A stretch of DNA of 64,000 bases from Hyaloscypha bicolor E (taxonomy: Eukaryota; Ascomycota; Leotiomycetes; Helotiales; Hyaloscyphaceae): NCBI RefSeq assembly GCF_002865645.1, contig NW_020194559.1, positions 1,116,001-1,180,000 of the forward strand, written 5' to 3'. Positions 13,022 through 25,186 of the stretch are shown in pieces (the stretch's first letter is position 1; each line of letters starts with the position of its first letter). The notes under the pieces are model-generated. The model was not told where the DNA came from. It saw only the letters and a program-made list of their open reading frames with translations, and ran no database searches. The position numbers and the translations under genes were made by a program.

Positions 13022-13890
13022 ACGGAGACAGATGGCGACAGGACCGGAACTGTGGCTCATATATTGCAGTTGTCGGCTGTGCGAGATGGAAAAGAGGTTG
13101 TGGCGAATGACGTTGGTTTGGCAAATCGGGTGGGACGAACAAAAGATGAGGAGGGAGGCAAACATGGAGAGTATTGTGTTGGCTTTTGAGTGAAGCAAGG
13201 AAGGTTTTTAGGGAGTTAGGCTGAGCTTTGTGTCATAATCCTTAATAAATTAATTCGAATGGCCTTAGGCTTAAGTTATAGAACACATTAATCCATATAA
13301 GCCCTGACGCCATGTACCTATCCTCTATCTGTTCTCGTCCTGTCATATTTATTCGATACTTTTCTTATGCTGCTAACCCAGTGTCGATGAGATAATGTTA
13401 CGTGTTCAGCTGTGGTCTCTCGCCCCTAGTTATGTAAAAAAAATAAAAAAAGTCAAATTAGATTGCTTATAATCATTCACGGAGAGAGAATTCTGTTTGT
13501 AACGCCATGTGATCTCAATAAATCTAGAACAGCGACAACACTAATAGAACCGTGTCGATTCTTTATAATGAGTGGTCCCCAGTCTATGCTACCAGTGAAG
13601 CAAAGACAGCTGCGAAATCTAATAATTGCCTGAGACATATTGGTCGTCCTCCAAGCAGCCACAATTGGTTTGCCTTCTCAGCTATTTGGTCCGTTTTGAG
13701 GCAAGATCAGCTGCTCGTCATCTGACAGATTTGGTCCACCTGGAATCAGCCTTAATTCCACGCCCACCTCACCCTCCAAAATTCACGTTGCTGTTTGTTT
13801 CTCTGACAGAACCTCTTAGTAGATTCCATTCTGCTTCCATTTCCTTCTCGTTCTTTCACAAAGGGATTCCGCCCTGTAGGGCAAACCGGA
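13022..13890. other. Intergenic, no gene recognised
   Basis: Short overlapping frames occur on both strands but none shows a recognisable domain, start context or intron. A poly-A tract lies at about 13435-13450. Confidence 0.4.
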
Positions 13891-14094
13891 GCCAGTAGCT
13901 GAACCATAGTATCGCTTAAGTTGAACCATATTATCAGCAGCGAGAATACCCTTGTATTTTCCATAATATGGTTCAACTTCCCTCACCAAAAACCACACTG
14001 TGTCTACTAGCTTTAATAATACATAGACACCAGTCCTCGTTCACACCCTCCTTCCAACCCCGACCTCCTCCCAACGGCCCGCCAGGCATACTCC

Positions 14095-14400
14095 TAGCAT
14101 ATGCTTAACCTTTACTACTAAGAAATACATAAGTAAGTGAGAATATATCTTGCTTTACTATTATTATTACTCAAGCATATGCTTGGCATATGGAACCCAT
14201 ATACCTAGCATATGCTTTACCCTCATTACCAAAAAGCATATAAGTAAGTTAGAATATATCCTGCTTTATTATTACTATTAATCAAGCATATGCTCGGCAT
14301 ATAAAACCCATATGCTTAGTATATGCTTTATTATTATTATTACTCAAGTATATGCTCGGTATATAAAACCCATATGCTCGGCATATAGAATCCATATGCC
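14095..14400 (+). repeat. 111-bp minisatellite rich in CATATG palindromes
   Basis: Units start TAGCATATGC at 14095, 14206 and 14317, giving two full 111-bp copies and one 84-bp truncated copy. Each unit contains several CATATGC/GCATATG palindromes, an ATAAGTAAGT-type segment and a TTATTATTA run. Differences between units are mainly C/T and G/A. Confidence 0.85.
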
Positions 14401-14485
14401 TAGCATATGCTAACCCTGATCTATAGAGCCTTTACGCTTTAATATATCCCAATGCCGGGGGGTTCTCACCGCCCCCCAACCCCCC

Positions 14486-14549
14486 GGACTAACCCAGACC
14501 CTAACCCCTGACCCTAAGCCCCCTCGCAAGCTCGGGACTAACCCCAACC
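14486..14549 (+). repeat. Degenerate CCCTAA-like tract
   Basis: The words CTAACCC, CCCTAACCCC, CCCTAAG and CTAACCCC occur within about 60 bp of C-rich sequence directly after a run of C residues. It resembles an eroded interstitial telomeric repeat (fungal telomere CCCTAA) but is not a clean array. Confidence 0.4.
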
Positions 14550-14773
14550 TTCCTAGCCCGTATAGCTTATAGCCTATATATATGCAGAGTATAAGGAAAG
14601 CATATGCCTAAAATATAATGGCCACAAAACCTATTCATTTGCTCGGCTAGCTGTCTCGCTTCCTTAAGCGATACTATGGTTCAGCTAAATAAACGAGCAT
14701 ATGCAGAGTTTGATAATATAGTTCAACTTAAGCGATACTATGGTTCAACTAAAACCCCGGCAAACCGTGGTAC

Positions 14774-15960
14774 CTATGCCCACCGACCATCAACATCCCA
14801 GGACGTAAACTCGACCCACGAAATAAGTAAAAGGTTAACTATGAGGCCACCTAATGGGAGGGCAGACCATAAAAGTTTTGTTCTGTCCCACTCCTTGTCT
14901 GTGTAGCCCATCGTGTTAACAATCTCGTGAAATGATGATCTACACCAACAGGAGTTGTAGGTTCCAACCTGAACGAGCAACACGAGAGTGATTACCACAG
15001 AGGTCACGAATGCATCTTTAGCAATGGGCCGCCTTCATATCGTTCTGAGTTTATCCTCTGGAACCTGGAAGGCGAAAGATTGGCAGACCCACCGTCGAGC
15101 GATGCCGTCAAGTGCGAAGCTCAAAATCCAGCATATCATGATGCCAATCTAACTTAATGAACGGCAACCGATGCCGAGTTTTGATTTTACTGCGGTATTT
15201 GACGCTGACAAGAAGTACGCTGGAAGTCAGGCCCCACAAACAGCGAAGAAGAAACTTATTGCTAACAACTGAGAATGGCTTGGAGCACAACTGTCTAGAG
15301 TCATTGATGGAATACACTCCACGAGCTGTTGATGCCCATGAAGTTCCCACTATTTCCGCGCCATTTTGGCTCTTTGGTAATATAAGTGATTCTATCTGTG
15401 ATTCTGTGTGCTGCAATGGATAGCGAGAGAAGAAGATCGCAATCCGCTCAGGAAGTCATTTGGAAACCCAAGTCCACGCCTGTGGCAAGTTGGAGGGGAG
15501 GGAAAAGGGGCAGGATTTGACGATCCAGAATGTCCAAAGTGTTCAATTCCTCTCTATGGTCTCTAAGATATAAATTGTCCCAGCGTCTGGTGAGAGTTCC
15601 GATTCTCGCTCCAAACCACACCTGCAGGATGGTTACGAAAAGGATGCAAACGACGGCGATGGTGTGCGCCGTTTCGTTGTAAACTCGAGTAATACCAGGA
15701 TTGATCTACTTAATCGTGCGAAAGATAGCAGTAATTAGAGTACCAACCAGGGTTACAATTGCAATCATCGCCGGAACTCTAGATGTCAATCGGGTAGAAG
15801 AGAGTTCATAACTGGCCCTTGTAATAATGCGCTGTTCTGCGTGGGTCAAAGTCATAGGGGAATTCAAAGTTGACATTAGATTCTGCCAGCCGAACTCTCC
15901 GTATGCTGAGTACACGGTTGTGAGGGATCTTGAAACTAAAATCCGACGTCTTGAACCGGT
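14774..15960 (-). pseudogene. Decayed multi-pass membrane protein gene
   Basis: Read on the minus strand from about 15960, a frame gives a segment with the hydrophobic helix VPAMIAIVTLVGTLITAIF. It meets a single TAG at 15706-15708 and then continues in the same frame with a second helix (TIAVVCILFVTILQVWFG) and a charged stretch to about 15455. Further downstream, other frames contain more hydrophobic or plausible stretches at 15108-15416 and 14774-15007 (a helix starting SVVITLVLLVQ). The TAG is what a CAG becomes after a RIP-type C-to-T change. The family is not recognised; it could be a fungal multi-TM protein of unknown function. The boundaries and number of exons are uncertain. Confidence 0.45.
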
Positions 15961-15996
15961 GGATTGTGTTCGGTGCCGGTGATGATGCCCTCAGCC

Positions 15997-16190
15997 CTCC
16001 TCCAAGTTCAGCAACATATTTTCCCATATAGTTTATCCTCCACCAATTTCGGCGACAGGTTTCTTTCATACATTATGTCCTCTTCCGAACTCCGCAACGC
16101 CGTCTTCCTCTCATATCCTATGCCCTCCTCCAAGTTCTGCGACGTCGTGTTTCTCTTGTATGATAAGTTTTCATCCAAGTTCGGCAGCGC
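15997..16190 (-). repeat. 42-45-bp coding-length tandem repeats
   Basis: Four to five units with starts near 16003, 16043, 16085, 16130 and 16175, so the period is 42 or 45 bp, always a multiple of three. On the minus strand one phase gives an acidic repeat of the pattern LEExxxYERxxx. The repeats lie directly 3' of the Cys-rich membrane-protein gene, but one base out of its frame. Confidence 0.7.
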
Positions 16191-16776
16191 CAAGCCCTCC
16201 TCCTTCTGATGGAAAGTGCTGCTGCCGAGAGCTTGCTTGTCGACGCTTTCGACGGACCAGGGTGAGGAAGATAATAAGGCTAGCCAGTAGGGCACCGGCA
16301 ATAGCACAACCAAGTCCAATGCCAGCAGCGGACCCTGGGGCCACGTTCGGGCTGTGTTGCGCTGGCATGGAGCTTGCTGTGTTTATGGTCGAGCTCATCG
16401 AGAATGTTGTGAAACTTGTGGAGCTTATCGAGTTCGTTGGGGAGCTTGTGGGGCTTGACGAGGAAATTGCTGCGATGGAGATGCATCTACCAGCTGAGCA
16501 GGCTGCCAATCCACCACCGCCAACAACAGCGCACTTAAGACCACAATCTCCGCAGTTGTAGGTATCGGTTGAGAAGTCATAGCAAGCTGTTCCGCAAGCT
16601 CTTAATCCGGAAGGACAGCTTGGACCCTTCTCACAAACACCATCTGAACAGAATGCTAGTATATTGCTGCCAGCAATTGGACACTCATTTCCGCATGACC
16701 CGCAGTTGAAGGTATCCGTCAGTACAGAGGCGCAAACTGTGCCGCATTGTACCGAACCGGCTGCACAGTCGACCAT
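16171..16776 (-). CDS. Cys-rich Stig1-like single-pass membrane protein
   Basis: The 201-residue product has two Cys-rich modules (residues about 4-42 and 53-94), each with the pattern CGTxC, about eight residues, then NCGxCGxxC, as in Stig1-type domains found in fungal surface proteins. A Ser/Thr-rich stalk follows (about 100-140). Then comes one hydrophobic helix (GIGLGCAIAGALLASLIIFLTLV, in two parts, about 152-174) and a basic stop-transfer RRKRR. This is the layout of a WSC/Mid2-like type I surface protein or sensor. No signal peptide precedes the first module at the chosen ATG, so an upstream exon may be missing. The frame stops eight residues into an apparent cytoplasmic repeat region that continues open in another phase, suggesting a frameshift. 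Function is inferred only from architecture. Confidence 0.65.
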   Translation of the reverse strand: MVDCAAGSVQCGTVCASVLTDTFNCGSCGNECPIAGSNILAFCSDGVCEKGPSCPSGLRACGTACYDFSTDTYNCGDCGLKCAVVGGGGLAACSAGRCISIAAISSSSPTSSPTNSISSTSFTTFSMSSTINTASSMPAQHSPNVAPGSAAGIGLGCAIAGALLASLIIFLTLVRRKRRQASSRQQHFPSEGGGLGAAELG

Positions 16777-17775
16777 ATTATATAAAGTGTGATTTCTAAG
16801 CAGTGAGTTGAGGAAGTGAGCACAACGATTTCGAGAGCCTCGAAATAGCCTTAGCTTGGAGCCACCAAGAGAGGGTGGGCCATGCTATAAAAGCTGCCGA
16901 ATAACTTCAAGCCTTCAGCGACTCAGTTTGCATGTCTCCTCAGTCTGAACGTAATGTTATGCAACAGAGCCAATTCGGACAAAGCGTGTGGGACAAGATA
17001 GCCCCGCGTATCATCCGAGCTGTTTATCAGCCAGGAAAGCCAAGCTGAGGGTGAATGTCTCAGCCTTGAACAGGGATGGAGGATCATGCCGCCCAATAAT
17101 ACTGTATTGGGATATTAATAGGAAAATCTCTTTCCGCCGTTACACAACATGACTAGAACAAGACCGTGGCTCTTTTCAAGCGGTTAGGTCCCAGATTCTC
17201 AATGCTCCCATCCACACCTTTGCTCATTTGTGAATGCCAAAAGGAAGAAAAAACGAAGCCAAGGGTGCTTGGAAACGCAGCCTACCCAGACTGAAGTTCA
17301 CCTGCAATTCTGAATATTCAGCGACCTGTCGTCTACTGGTGCAACTGGGTTTTTCTGTGCTTTCCTCGTAGTACTTATTTCCTAAGTTTCCCAGTTTGTG
17401 GTCTTAAACTGGGTGATCACAAATTCTGGGGCAACCCTTCCAACCGCGTGAAAGATGGGACGCTAATGGAATTTGTACTGCTGTTCATCATATTGTCCAA
17501 ATAGACGGGCATTCCGTTTTGGATGGAATCGATACTCCCGCTCAATATGACTGCGAGTGATGTTAGCAAGTTTCCGGATCCGTTTGCGAATCGAACTCGG
17601 CCTTCGTCGCCAAGGAGTCTTCGGGGAGTAAGTTTGGAGTTGGCTTACTTGCAGTGGGACGTGGAGTAGTGGCAGCTTTTGGTCGCTAAGAACTCTTGAT
17701 TTGGAAGCGGGATGGGTTTGGTTGAGGATGATTTGGTTGTTTGTACCTGCAGACAGAGGGCCGATCGGCCGACGG
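16777..17775. other. Intergenic, no gene recognised
   Basis: Minus-strand frames of up to 118 codons occur near 17463-17923 but cross the transposon boundary at 17780 and show no domain. No RNA gene or repeat was recognised. Confidence 0.45.
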
Positions 17776-17779
17776 GGTA

Positions 17780-17840
17780 ACCGAGATCCAAGGTCAATGC
17801 ACACCCACACTGAATGCACACCCCCCCAAAAATTATCCCA
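17780..17840 (+). repeat. Left terminal inverted repeat of the Fot1-like element
   Basis: Contains two direct TGCACACC-type motifs about 20 bp apart, mirrored in the right end. Preceded by TA at 17778-17779. Confidence 0.75.
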
Positions 17841-18009
17841 CCATCTTTAAAATTCGATAAAATAGTCAGCGAATAAGATATTGAGAAAGTGATTAATGCA
17901 CTGAATACGTAATTAATACCCAATTATAGCCAGGTTGCTAGGGATTTTAGTATTGAGCGTACTATCCTTATATAAAGGTATAAAGGGATATATACCTCCA
18001 GATAAGAAG

Positions 18010-18706
18010 TAACCTTCCTATACTATAAACTTCTTACCGATATATAAGAAGAGGCTCTCATTAATTAAATTAATAAGCTTATAGTATATAGGCTTCTTCT
18101 AACCTTATAGATTATTAAAAACCTTGCAGAAGAGATTATTAGAGGCAATATAAACAAGAACTAGACGGCTAGTTTTATCTAATATTACTCTATATGTCTT
18201 AAGAGCCTTTATTTACGGAATATTAATAATCTGTAAATGAAATCGGAATATAGGCCCTATATTTAGTTCTTTTTTAATTTAGTAGTATTTAATTTTATTA
18301 TTTTATCCGTTTCTTATATATTTTATAAATAAAATAGCTAATATCCCTCTCTCTACTTAGTTAATTAAAGCAATCGAGAATTATAATATTATGGCAGAAA
18401 ACATATAGAATTAGGACAAGAAGGGTTTTTTAATTAGAATTATATATATAATAAAGTATATAATAATAAAACAAGTATATAATAGTAAGAAAATTATAGT
18501 AATAAAGCAAGATAGCTTGCGAGAGTTTATTAGCTTGCTTGACTCTATTTATATAAATAGTACAAAGATTTTACTAGCTCTTATTTATAAAGAAGTCTCT
18601 GGCGATCTTTAGGATAGCTAGTTAGACGATTTAAAAAAGAGAGAATATGCCTGGTTTGTATCTAGTATAAATAAATAGTTATCTAATGCCCTTAGTATAG
18701 TATATT
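18010..18706 (+). pseudogene. Fot1-like transposase, 5' part (RIP-mutated)
   Basis: Read with TAG/TAA as Gln or Trp, the sequence gives a CENP-B-type helix-turn-helix region (EEALIN, IIKNLAEEIIRGN, then KNxTASF) at about 18040-18210. The start of the DDE domain is at about 18395-18706: NxDKKGFLI (normally NMDEKGFxxG; first catalytic Asp GAC at 18415-18417), SLREFISLLDSI, KILLALIYKEV and YAWFVSS. These are characteristic blocks of pogo/Fot1 transposases (DDE_1 superfamily endonuclease). The reading frame is broken at about 18707 by an inserted LTR-like sequence and resumes near 25557. Many stops are consistent with RIP. Confidence 0.8.
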
Positions 18707-18796
18707 ACGCTCTACCGCTTCACTAGTAAATTTAGCATTACGTGATCGCGATAACGCATACGGCTGGCTAGTATTTAGAACACCAAAGCTCCTGTA

Positions 18797-19054
18797 TGTC
18801 ACGATTCCCAGATGCCTCGCCAGATGCCAGATGCCTCCTAGACGCACGTGACGCGGCCGCCTCGCTAGGGAAGCATGCTTGGAATGCACTGGAGATATTT
18901 AGAAGGCTAAGCCCCTTCGGGACTAGTACACTATAGGGTGCATATACTCCCTCGCAGCCTCCTATATTCTAGTTTTCCCTTTCTTAGCTTTGAATCGTCT
19001 TCGCAAGGGACCTTCTACCTTGCTTTCCAAGCCCTGAATACTATACCCGTAATA
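18797..19054 (+). repeat. 5' LTR of the Gypsy element
   Basis: 258 bp, beginning TGTCACGATTCCC and ending CCCGTAATA (a RIP form of CCCGTAACA). It is less mutated than the 3' copy: TGTCACG is intact here. It keeps GC-rich words such as ACGTGACGCGGCCGCC that became AT-richer in the 3' copy. Confidence 0.85.
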
Positions 19055-19489
19055 GTATTCAAAGCTCACTTCCTTTAATCCTATAGAGGATTTTAAATAA
19101 ACCAATTCAGAACTATTAGAAATATAGGCGCCGCCAAGATAACGGAACCTCAGAAATACGAGTAATAGACTCCAGAATAACAAAAGCGAAAAGCTTCAGA
19201 ACCCTTAGAGAAATCAAGTATTTATATCTTTATAAATATATACTAGTAGTATATTAGAAACCCCTCTAAAAACCCGAAAATCAAAGAACCTCAAATAAAA
19301 GGCTACTCTTTAACCAAGTCCTAGAGTAATAGGTATATACAGGCCAGTAACCTGACTACTACCCTCAAGCCCTATCTTATAACCTTATAGGCCCTATATA
19401 TATACTAGTAATAAGACTGCCAGGGAAGATATAGTAAAGAAAAAGTATAATAAGTCGATTTCTCAGGATATTATATAACCAGAAACCAT

Positions 19490-20930
19490 ATTAACTTCCG
19501 CTAAGGCTTCCGGTAAAGCTCCTACTAGTTCAGGTTATTCTATTAGTAGCCCTTCCCGAACCAAACGTTTTATTAGTATTCCTAGAGAATTTATAAACAA
19601 GTCTATAGAAATAGAATTCTCTACTTTTATTATAAAGCTTCTAGAGATTAAAGACTATATTATTACCAGAGAATTATATAAATAGGCCAAGGAACCCGAT
19701 ATCTTATTCTCAGATATTAATATTATTATAAAAAGCTATCGGAAAAATATTTAAAAAGCTATTTTATATAAGAATACCTATAATTATAATAAAGCTACTT
19801 TCAAGAATACTAAACTCTATAATATTAAGCTCGAGAATAATATTAAATACTATATAACTATAGTAGATTAGCTTATAATAGCTCTAACTACTTCTATTTT
19901 ACTTACTCTAGCTATTCTAAACCTCTTTTAAAAGAATTCCGAACTATTTCCTATTTATTTCTATTTAGAATCTCTTATATCTTATATTTCTTTTAGAAAT
20001 ACTAGAGTTACTAAGCTCCTAGATCTAACTCTTTTTACTAAAAATTATACTATTTTTAATAACTAGCTAGTTTAGATTAAAAATAAGCTATAAGGAAATA
20101 CTAATTTATATTTCTTAGAGAATCTTAAGATTATTTATATTTCTAGTAAACTTACTAGTAATACTCTTGCCCTAACTAACTCTTATATAGATAAAGATAG
20201 TTCGAATTAATACTATTAGCTCTTAAAGTTCTATTCTTACCTAAAGAAGCTATACTTTAATTCTAATAAGATATAGAATACTTATTATAATTTTAGTAAG
20301 TTTTAAATATATTCTAGTTAGGTATTTTAGGAGTTCTATATTCTTTTCTTATAATTATTTATAAAAAGCAATATTAGTTTTTAAGATATTAAATATAAAC
20401 TAAATAAAAAGCTCTTATTAAAGCTTTAGAAATTAGTATATATATATATTATAATAATTCTTTTATTAATACTACTTGCTTTACTTAATACTATACTATT
20501 AATAATTAGTAAATTAAGGCTATATATAAAAAGACTAAAAAGTATAAGAAAGTAAAAGCTATTTTATCTAAGTTTACTTCTAGTACTATATTTCTAGATA
20601 TTCCTAAAAAGTATATTCCTAAAAAGAAGCCTAAAAAGCTTATATTAATTACTTTTATTAAGTATATATTTCCTTATAAATATAAGTAATATCTTATAAA
20701 GACTAAAGATCTCTTAATTATTAAATACTATAATTATAACGAGTTTGGCTACTATATTAAATATTATTCGATTCTATATAATAAAAAAACCAAGATAGCT
20801 TTTTCTAGAATTAAGCCAGATTTAGTTCCTATTTTACTAGAATATATTATTTTAGTAAAGTATTTAAAGAATTCGAACTCTAATTCTAATATAGAACCAG
20901 GAAATAAGTACTTCTAAAAAAAGTCTTTAC
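19490..20930 (+). pseudogene. Gypsy gag (RIP-mutated)
   Basis: A decayed capsid-nucleocapsid frame. The diagnostic feature is a CCHC zinc knuckle at about 20723-20775 that now reads YYNYNEFGYYIKYYS, with the Cys and His positions converted to Tyr (TGT to TAT, CAC to TAC). Upstream is a Lys-rich and hydrophobic capsid-like stretch with many stops. It cannot be translated as a whole. Confidence 0.7.
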
Positions 20931-20949
20931 TTTAGGGGCTTATAGTATA

Positions 20950-23900
20950 AATTTAGTAAAGATTAACTTAATTTATCTAATAGGAAAAAATACTCTTATA
21001 ATACCCTATATTATTAATATAAATAAATTAGAAATCAAGTTATTTTCTCTTATTAATACTAGAGCTAATAGTTATACTTTTATTAATATAAAGCTTATTT
21101 AGCTTATAGAGTAATTTTTAGGAATAGAATTATAACTCTTTCTCTTATCCTATATTATATATAGTTTTAATAGAAAGCTAGCTAAATCTACTAAGAAATA
21201 TATAGAAGTCTTATTTCTAATTAATATATCTATAATTATCCTAAATCTTAGAAATTATAATATTATTCTTAATAAAAAATAAAAAATATATATTAATATT
21301 CTAGTTAATTATAAAAGATATAGGCTTATATAACTAAAGAATAAGCCTAAATCTATATAATTTAATTATATTATTAGTATTTTATAATAATAGCTAGAGA
21401 AGTAATCTAATAAGAAGTATTAAAAGAATACTAATTAATAAGATTTTATTATAAGCTATTTCTGGAAACCTTTTATTCTAAAGTAGTTTTTCTTTTTTTA
21501 AACTAATTAGAGGAAATTATATAAGACTATAGAAAAGAAGCTTTTATAGCCTAATTAAAATATAATACCCAAGTAAAAGCTAAAGAAACGGGAAGAAGTC
21601 CTTAATAAAAAGCAAATATTAGACCTAGCTATTCTTACTTTTATAGTATTTAATTATATAACTAAGAGAAAAAATAATATTATTAGTTAAATCTCTATCT
21701 ATAAAATTAATAAGAAGCTTAAAGCTCGGGAAAAAGAAGCTATTCCTGGCCCAGAAAATTAATAACTAGAAGAAATAAAGCTTTAGTAGCTATAAAGAAT
21801 ATTACCTTTAGAACTCAAGAAATATACTTCTATTTTTTCTAAAAAGAAATCTAATATTCTTCTTTTCTATAGATTATATAACTATAAGATTTAGATTAAA
21901 GGCCTAAAGAAAACCGAGAGTATTAGATATTAATTCCTCTAGTAATAGTTTATTTAAGAGTTTCTAGAAATCAAGTATTTCTTAGAAAATAATCTAACTA
22001 AAAGCTTTATTAAAGCTAGTTAGGTTTCTTTTACTTTACTAGTTCTTTTTATAAAAAAAGTAAATAAAGGTTTATATTTTTATATTAATTTCTACTATTT
22101 AAATAATATTATTCGAAAGAATTAATATTTCCTTTCTCTTATTAATAAGACTTTAAATTAATTATTTAAGGCCAAGATCTATACTAAATTAGATATTTAT
22201 TAGGCTTTCTATTATATAGCTATAGACTCGAACTTTTAGGAGCTAATAATATTTCATACTTACTATAAAGTATATAAATATAATATTCTCTAGAAAGGCC
22301 TTATAAATAGCCCGGCTATATATTAATATTATATAAATAATATACTTTTTAAATATCTAAATAACTTTTATATAATATACCTTAATAATATTCTTATTTA
22401 TTTAGAGAACCTAGTAAAATATAAATAATATATATGAAAAATACTAGATTACTTATATCTTATTAGTCTCTAAATAAATATTAAAAAATCGGAATTTAAA
22501 GTTATATATATAAAATATTTAGGCTTTATTATTTCTATATCTAGTATTAAAATAAATCCTAATAAAGTTAAAGTAATATATAACTAGTAATTCCTAAAAA
22601 TAGTTAAGGATATATAGTTCTTTCTTGGCTTCTATAACTTTTATAAATACTTTATTAGAAAATATAGGCGAATTACTAAATTTCTTATCTTATTTATAAA
22701 AAATAATATTTCCTTTAAATAATTCAAGTAATACTAAAAGGCTTTTACTTGCCTAAAGAAAGCTATAATTTCTACTCTAGTTTTATAATACTATAATTTA
22801 GATCTATTTATAATAATAAAAATAGATATATCTAAAAAAGTAATTACTAGCCTATTCTTTTAATAAGATCCAGAAATAGGCCTTTAGTATCCTATAGCTT
22901 ATTTTTCTAAAACTATACTTCTAGTAAAGCTTAATTATAATATATATAATAAGGAAATACTTATTATAATTCGAGTATTAGAAAAATAGAAAACTAAGCT
23001 AAAAAGTTTTTAGAATACTTCTTTTAAGATTTATTCTAATTATTATATTTTAGAATACTTTATAACTACTAAGAAGCTCTTTTTTTAATAAGCTAAATAG
23101 GCTAAGCTCTTATTTTACTATTATTTTAAGCTTATATATTATTCTAAAAAATTAAATAAATAAATAAATACTTTATTATAAAAATAAAATAAAGTAAATA
23201 CTTAGGGCCAGATTAAAAAAAAGCTATAAACTCAAGTATTTCTCTCTAAAAATAAGATTAATCCGGAAATTATTTATAACTTATAGCTTATAGTAATATT
23301 TTATAAAGTCGGCTTACTTAATCCGGAATTTGGCCCCGAAAACCAAATATATACTAAAGACTTTCCGGAAAAGAATATTCTTATTAAAGATATAATTCTT
23401 CTAGAAAAAGGTATTTTCTTAGAAGCTTTACTAATAGACTCTATTATAGTAGCCCCTATAGAAGTATTATTAGAGACTCCCGCCAAATATAGTAGTTTAT
23501 AACTTATAAATAAGATCCTATAAAATAATTATATATTATTAGATCTAGAAAAGCTATATATAATAGCCTAAGCTAAAAGTAATATCTGGATATTATAAGA
23601 CGGCCTTCTTTTATACTATAGAAGACTTTATATTATAGAGAATAAAATAATTCCCGGACTATCTTTATAGATTACCCTAATTTATAAAGTATATAATAAA
23701 TCCCTTTCTAAATATTCTAGATATATAAAGCTTTATTAGCTATTAAAGAAGTAATATTACTAGCTATCTATAGATAAGGATATTAATTAATACTATAGTA
23801 ATTACTATATTTATAAGAGATTATATATATCTAGAAATAAAAAGCCTAGTTTATTTTATTTCTTTCTAGTTCCTAATTACTTATAATAATATATTATTAT

Positions 23901-24910
23901 AGATTTTAAAAGCTATCTAGAAAGTAAATCGGGCTATAATATAGTTATTATATTTATAAATTACTTATTTAAGTATCTAATTATAATTCCCGTATAAGAT
24001 ATAATTATAGCTAAATAGCTAGTATTTCTATTTTTATTTTATATAATATATTAAATAAGTATTCCAGAAATAATTATATTAAATCAGGGACCCTAATTTA
24101 TATCCGATTTTTAAAGCAAATTCTATATAAGAATTAATATAAAGCTTAAGCTTTCTATAGCTAATTATTCCTAAACGGATAAATAAATAAATATTATTAA
24201 TTAATACTTTAATTAGAGATTATACCTATATATTAATTATTACTAGAATAACTAGAATAAATAGATTACTATAATTAATTATTAATAAGCCTCTCTTTAG
24301 TACGAAACTATTAGCTAGTTCTTATTTATAACTAAAAAGGGCTATAAGCCTTATATTTCTCTAAACTAGAACTCTCTTATTAAAGCTAACTTATTTAAAA
24401 AGAAGCTAAATAGAAATAAAGCTAAAGTATTAGTAAATTAATTATATAAATTATAATAACTTACTTAAGGCTATATAAAGTAAGTATAGGAATAATATAT
24501 AGTATAAGCTAATAAATACTATTATCTAATTAATTTCAAAATAGGAAATAAAATATAAGTTATTATAAAGTACTAGAAATTCAATTATCCGAACCGGAAA
24601 CTTAGGAACTAAATAAAGAACTTATTTGAGATTCTAGAATAGTATAATTACTTATTTCTTCTAAAACTACCAGAAACTATAAAGATATATCTAGTTTTCT
24701 ATATAGAGAAGCTATAAAAAGATCTCCAGAATTCTTTACTAGATTAAGTAAACCCGGAACTACTCCTATTAATACTAGAGAATAGTAAATAAAGTATGGC
24801 ATTAAACGGGTTATTATAATTAAGCTAGTAAGAAATAGGCTAAAGTATAGAATTTAATAGATTAATTAGAATAAAGATCCAGTATAGTATTTAGCTTTAG
24901 TACTAAGTAA
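20950..24910 (+). pseudogene. Gypsy pol: protease, RT, RNase H, integrase, chromodomain
   Basis: The protease active site reads SLINTRANS at about 21044-21070 (normally LIDTGA). Reverse transcriptase runs from about 21950 to 22600, with YLNNILIY at 22374-22401 where YLDDILIY is expected, and KYLGFIIS after it. RNase H lies at about 22780-23060. An H2C2 and integrase core lies at about 23740-24250, with DFKSYLES near 23905. A chromodomain lies at about 24783-24900 (LKYRI, then DPVxYLA), corresponding to LKYRVKW...DPxWYPA. The chromodomain marks the chromovirus lineage, which targets heterochromatin. Catalytic Asp residues are largely Asn, so the copy is dead. Confidence 0.85.
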
Positions 24911-25186
24911 TAGCCCCCTGGTTTTATAGAGTTTTTATAATAATAATATTAATATATTAGGACTTCTATAATTTTGTAATACTGGCTAGACTATATAAAA
25001 AACAATACTTATTTAGAATTATACGGAAATAATAATAAATCCTTCTAGGTTATATAATAAAGGCACTGGCCTTTTATATGTAATAGCTATATCCGAGACA
25101 CTTTGGAAAGGAAAATAGTACGAAATTGGATGAATTAACGGCTTTTACAAAGCTCGGGAACGAGCTTATTCTAAAGGGGGGAGTAA

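Larger units (their letters stand above)
13897..14750. mobile_element. TIR-bounded non-autonomous element
   Basis: A 40-bp sequence at 13897-13936 is repeated in inverted orientation at 14711-14750, with 38 of 40 positions matching and both differences C/T. Partial extra copies of the same motif (GGTTCAACTT and relatives) lie inward at about 13966-13980 and 14662-14686, so the ends are composite. The interior has no transposase. It holds a 111-bp minisatellite and a CCCTAA-like tract. The arrangement suggests a foldback or MITE-type element mobilised by a Tc1/mariner-class transposase elsewhere. The family is not recognised and no clear target duplication was seen. Confidence 0.6.
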
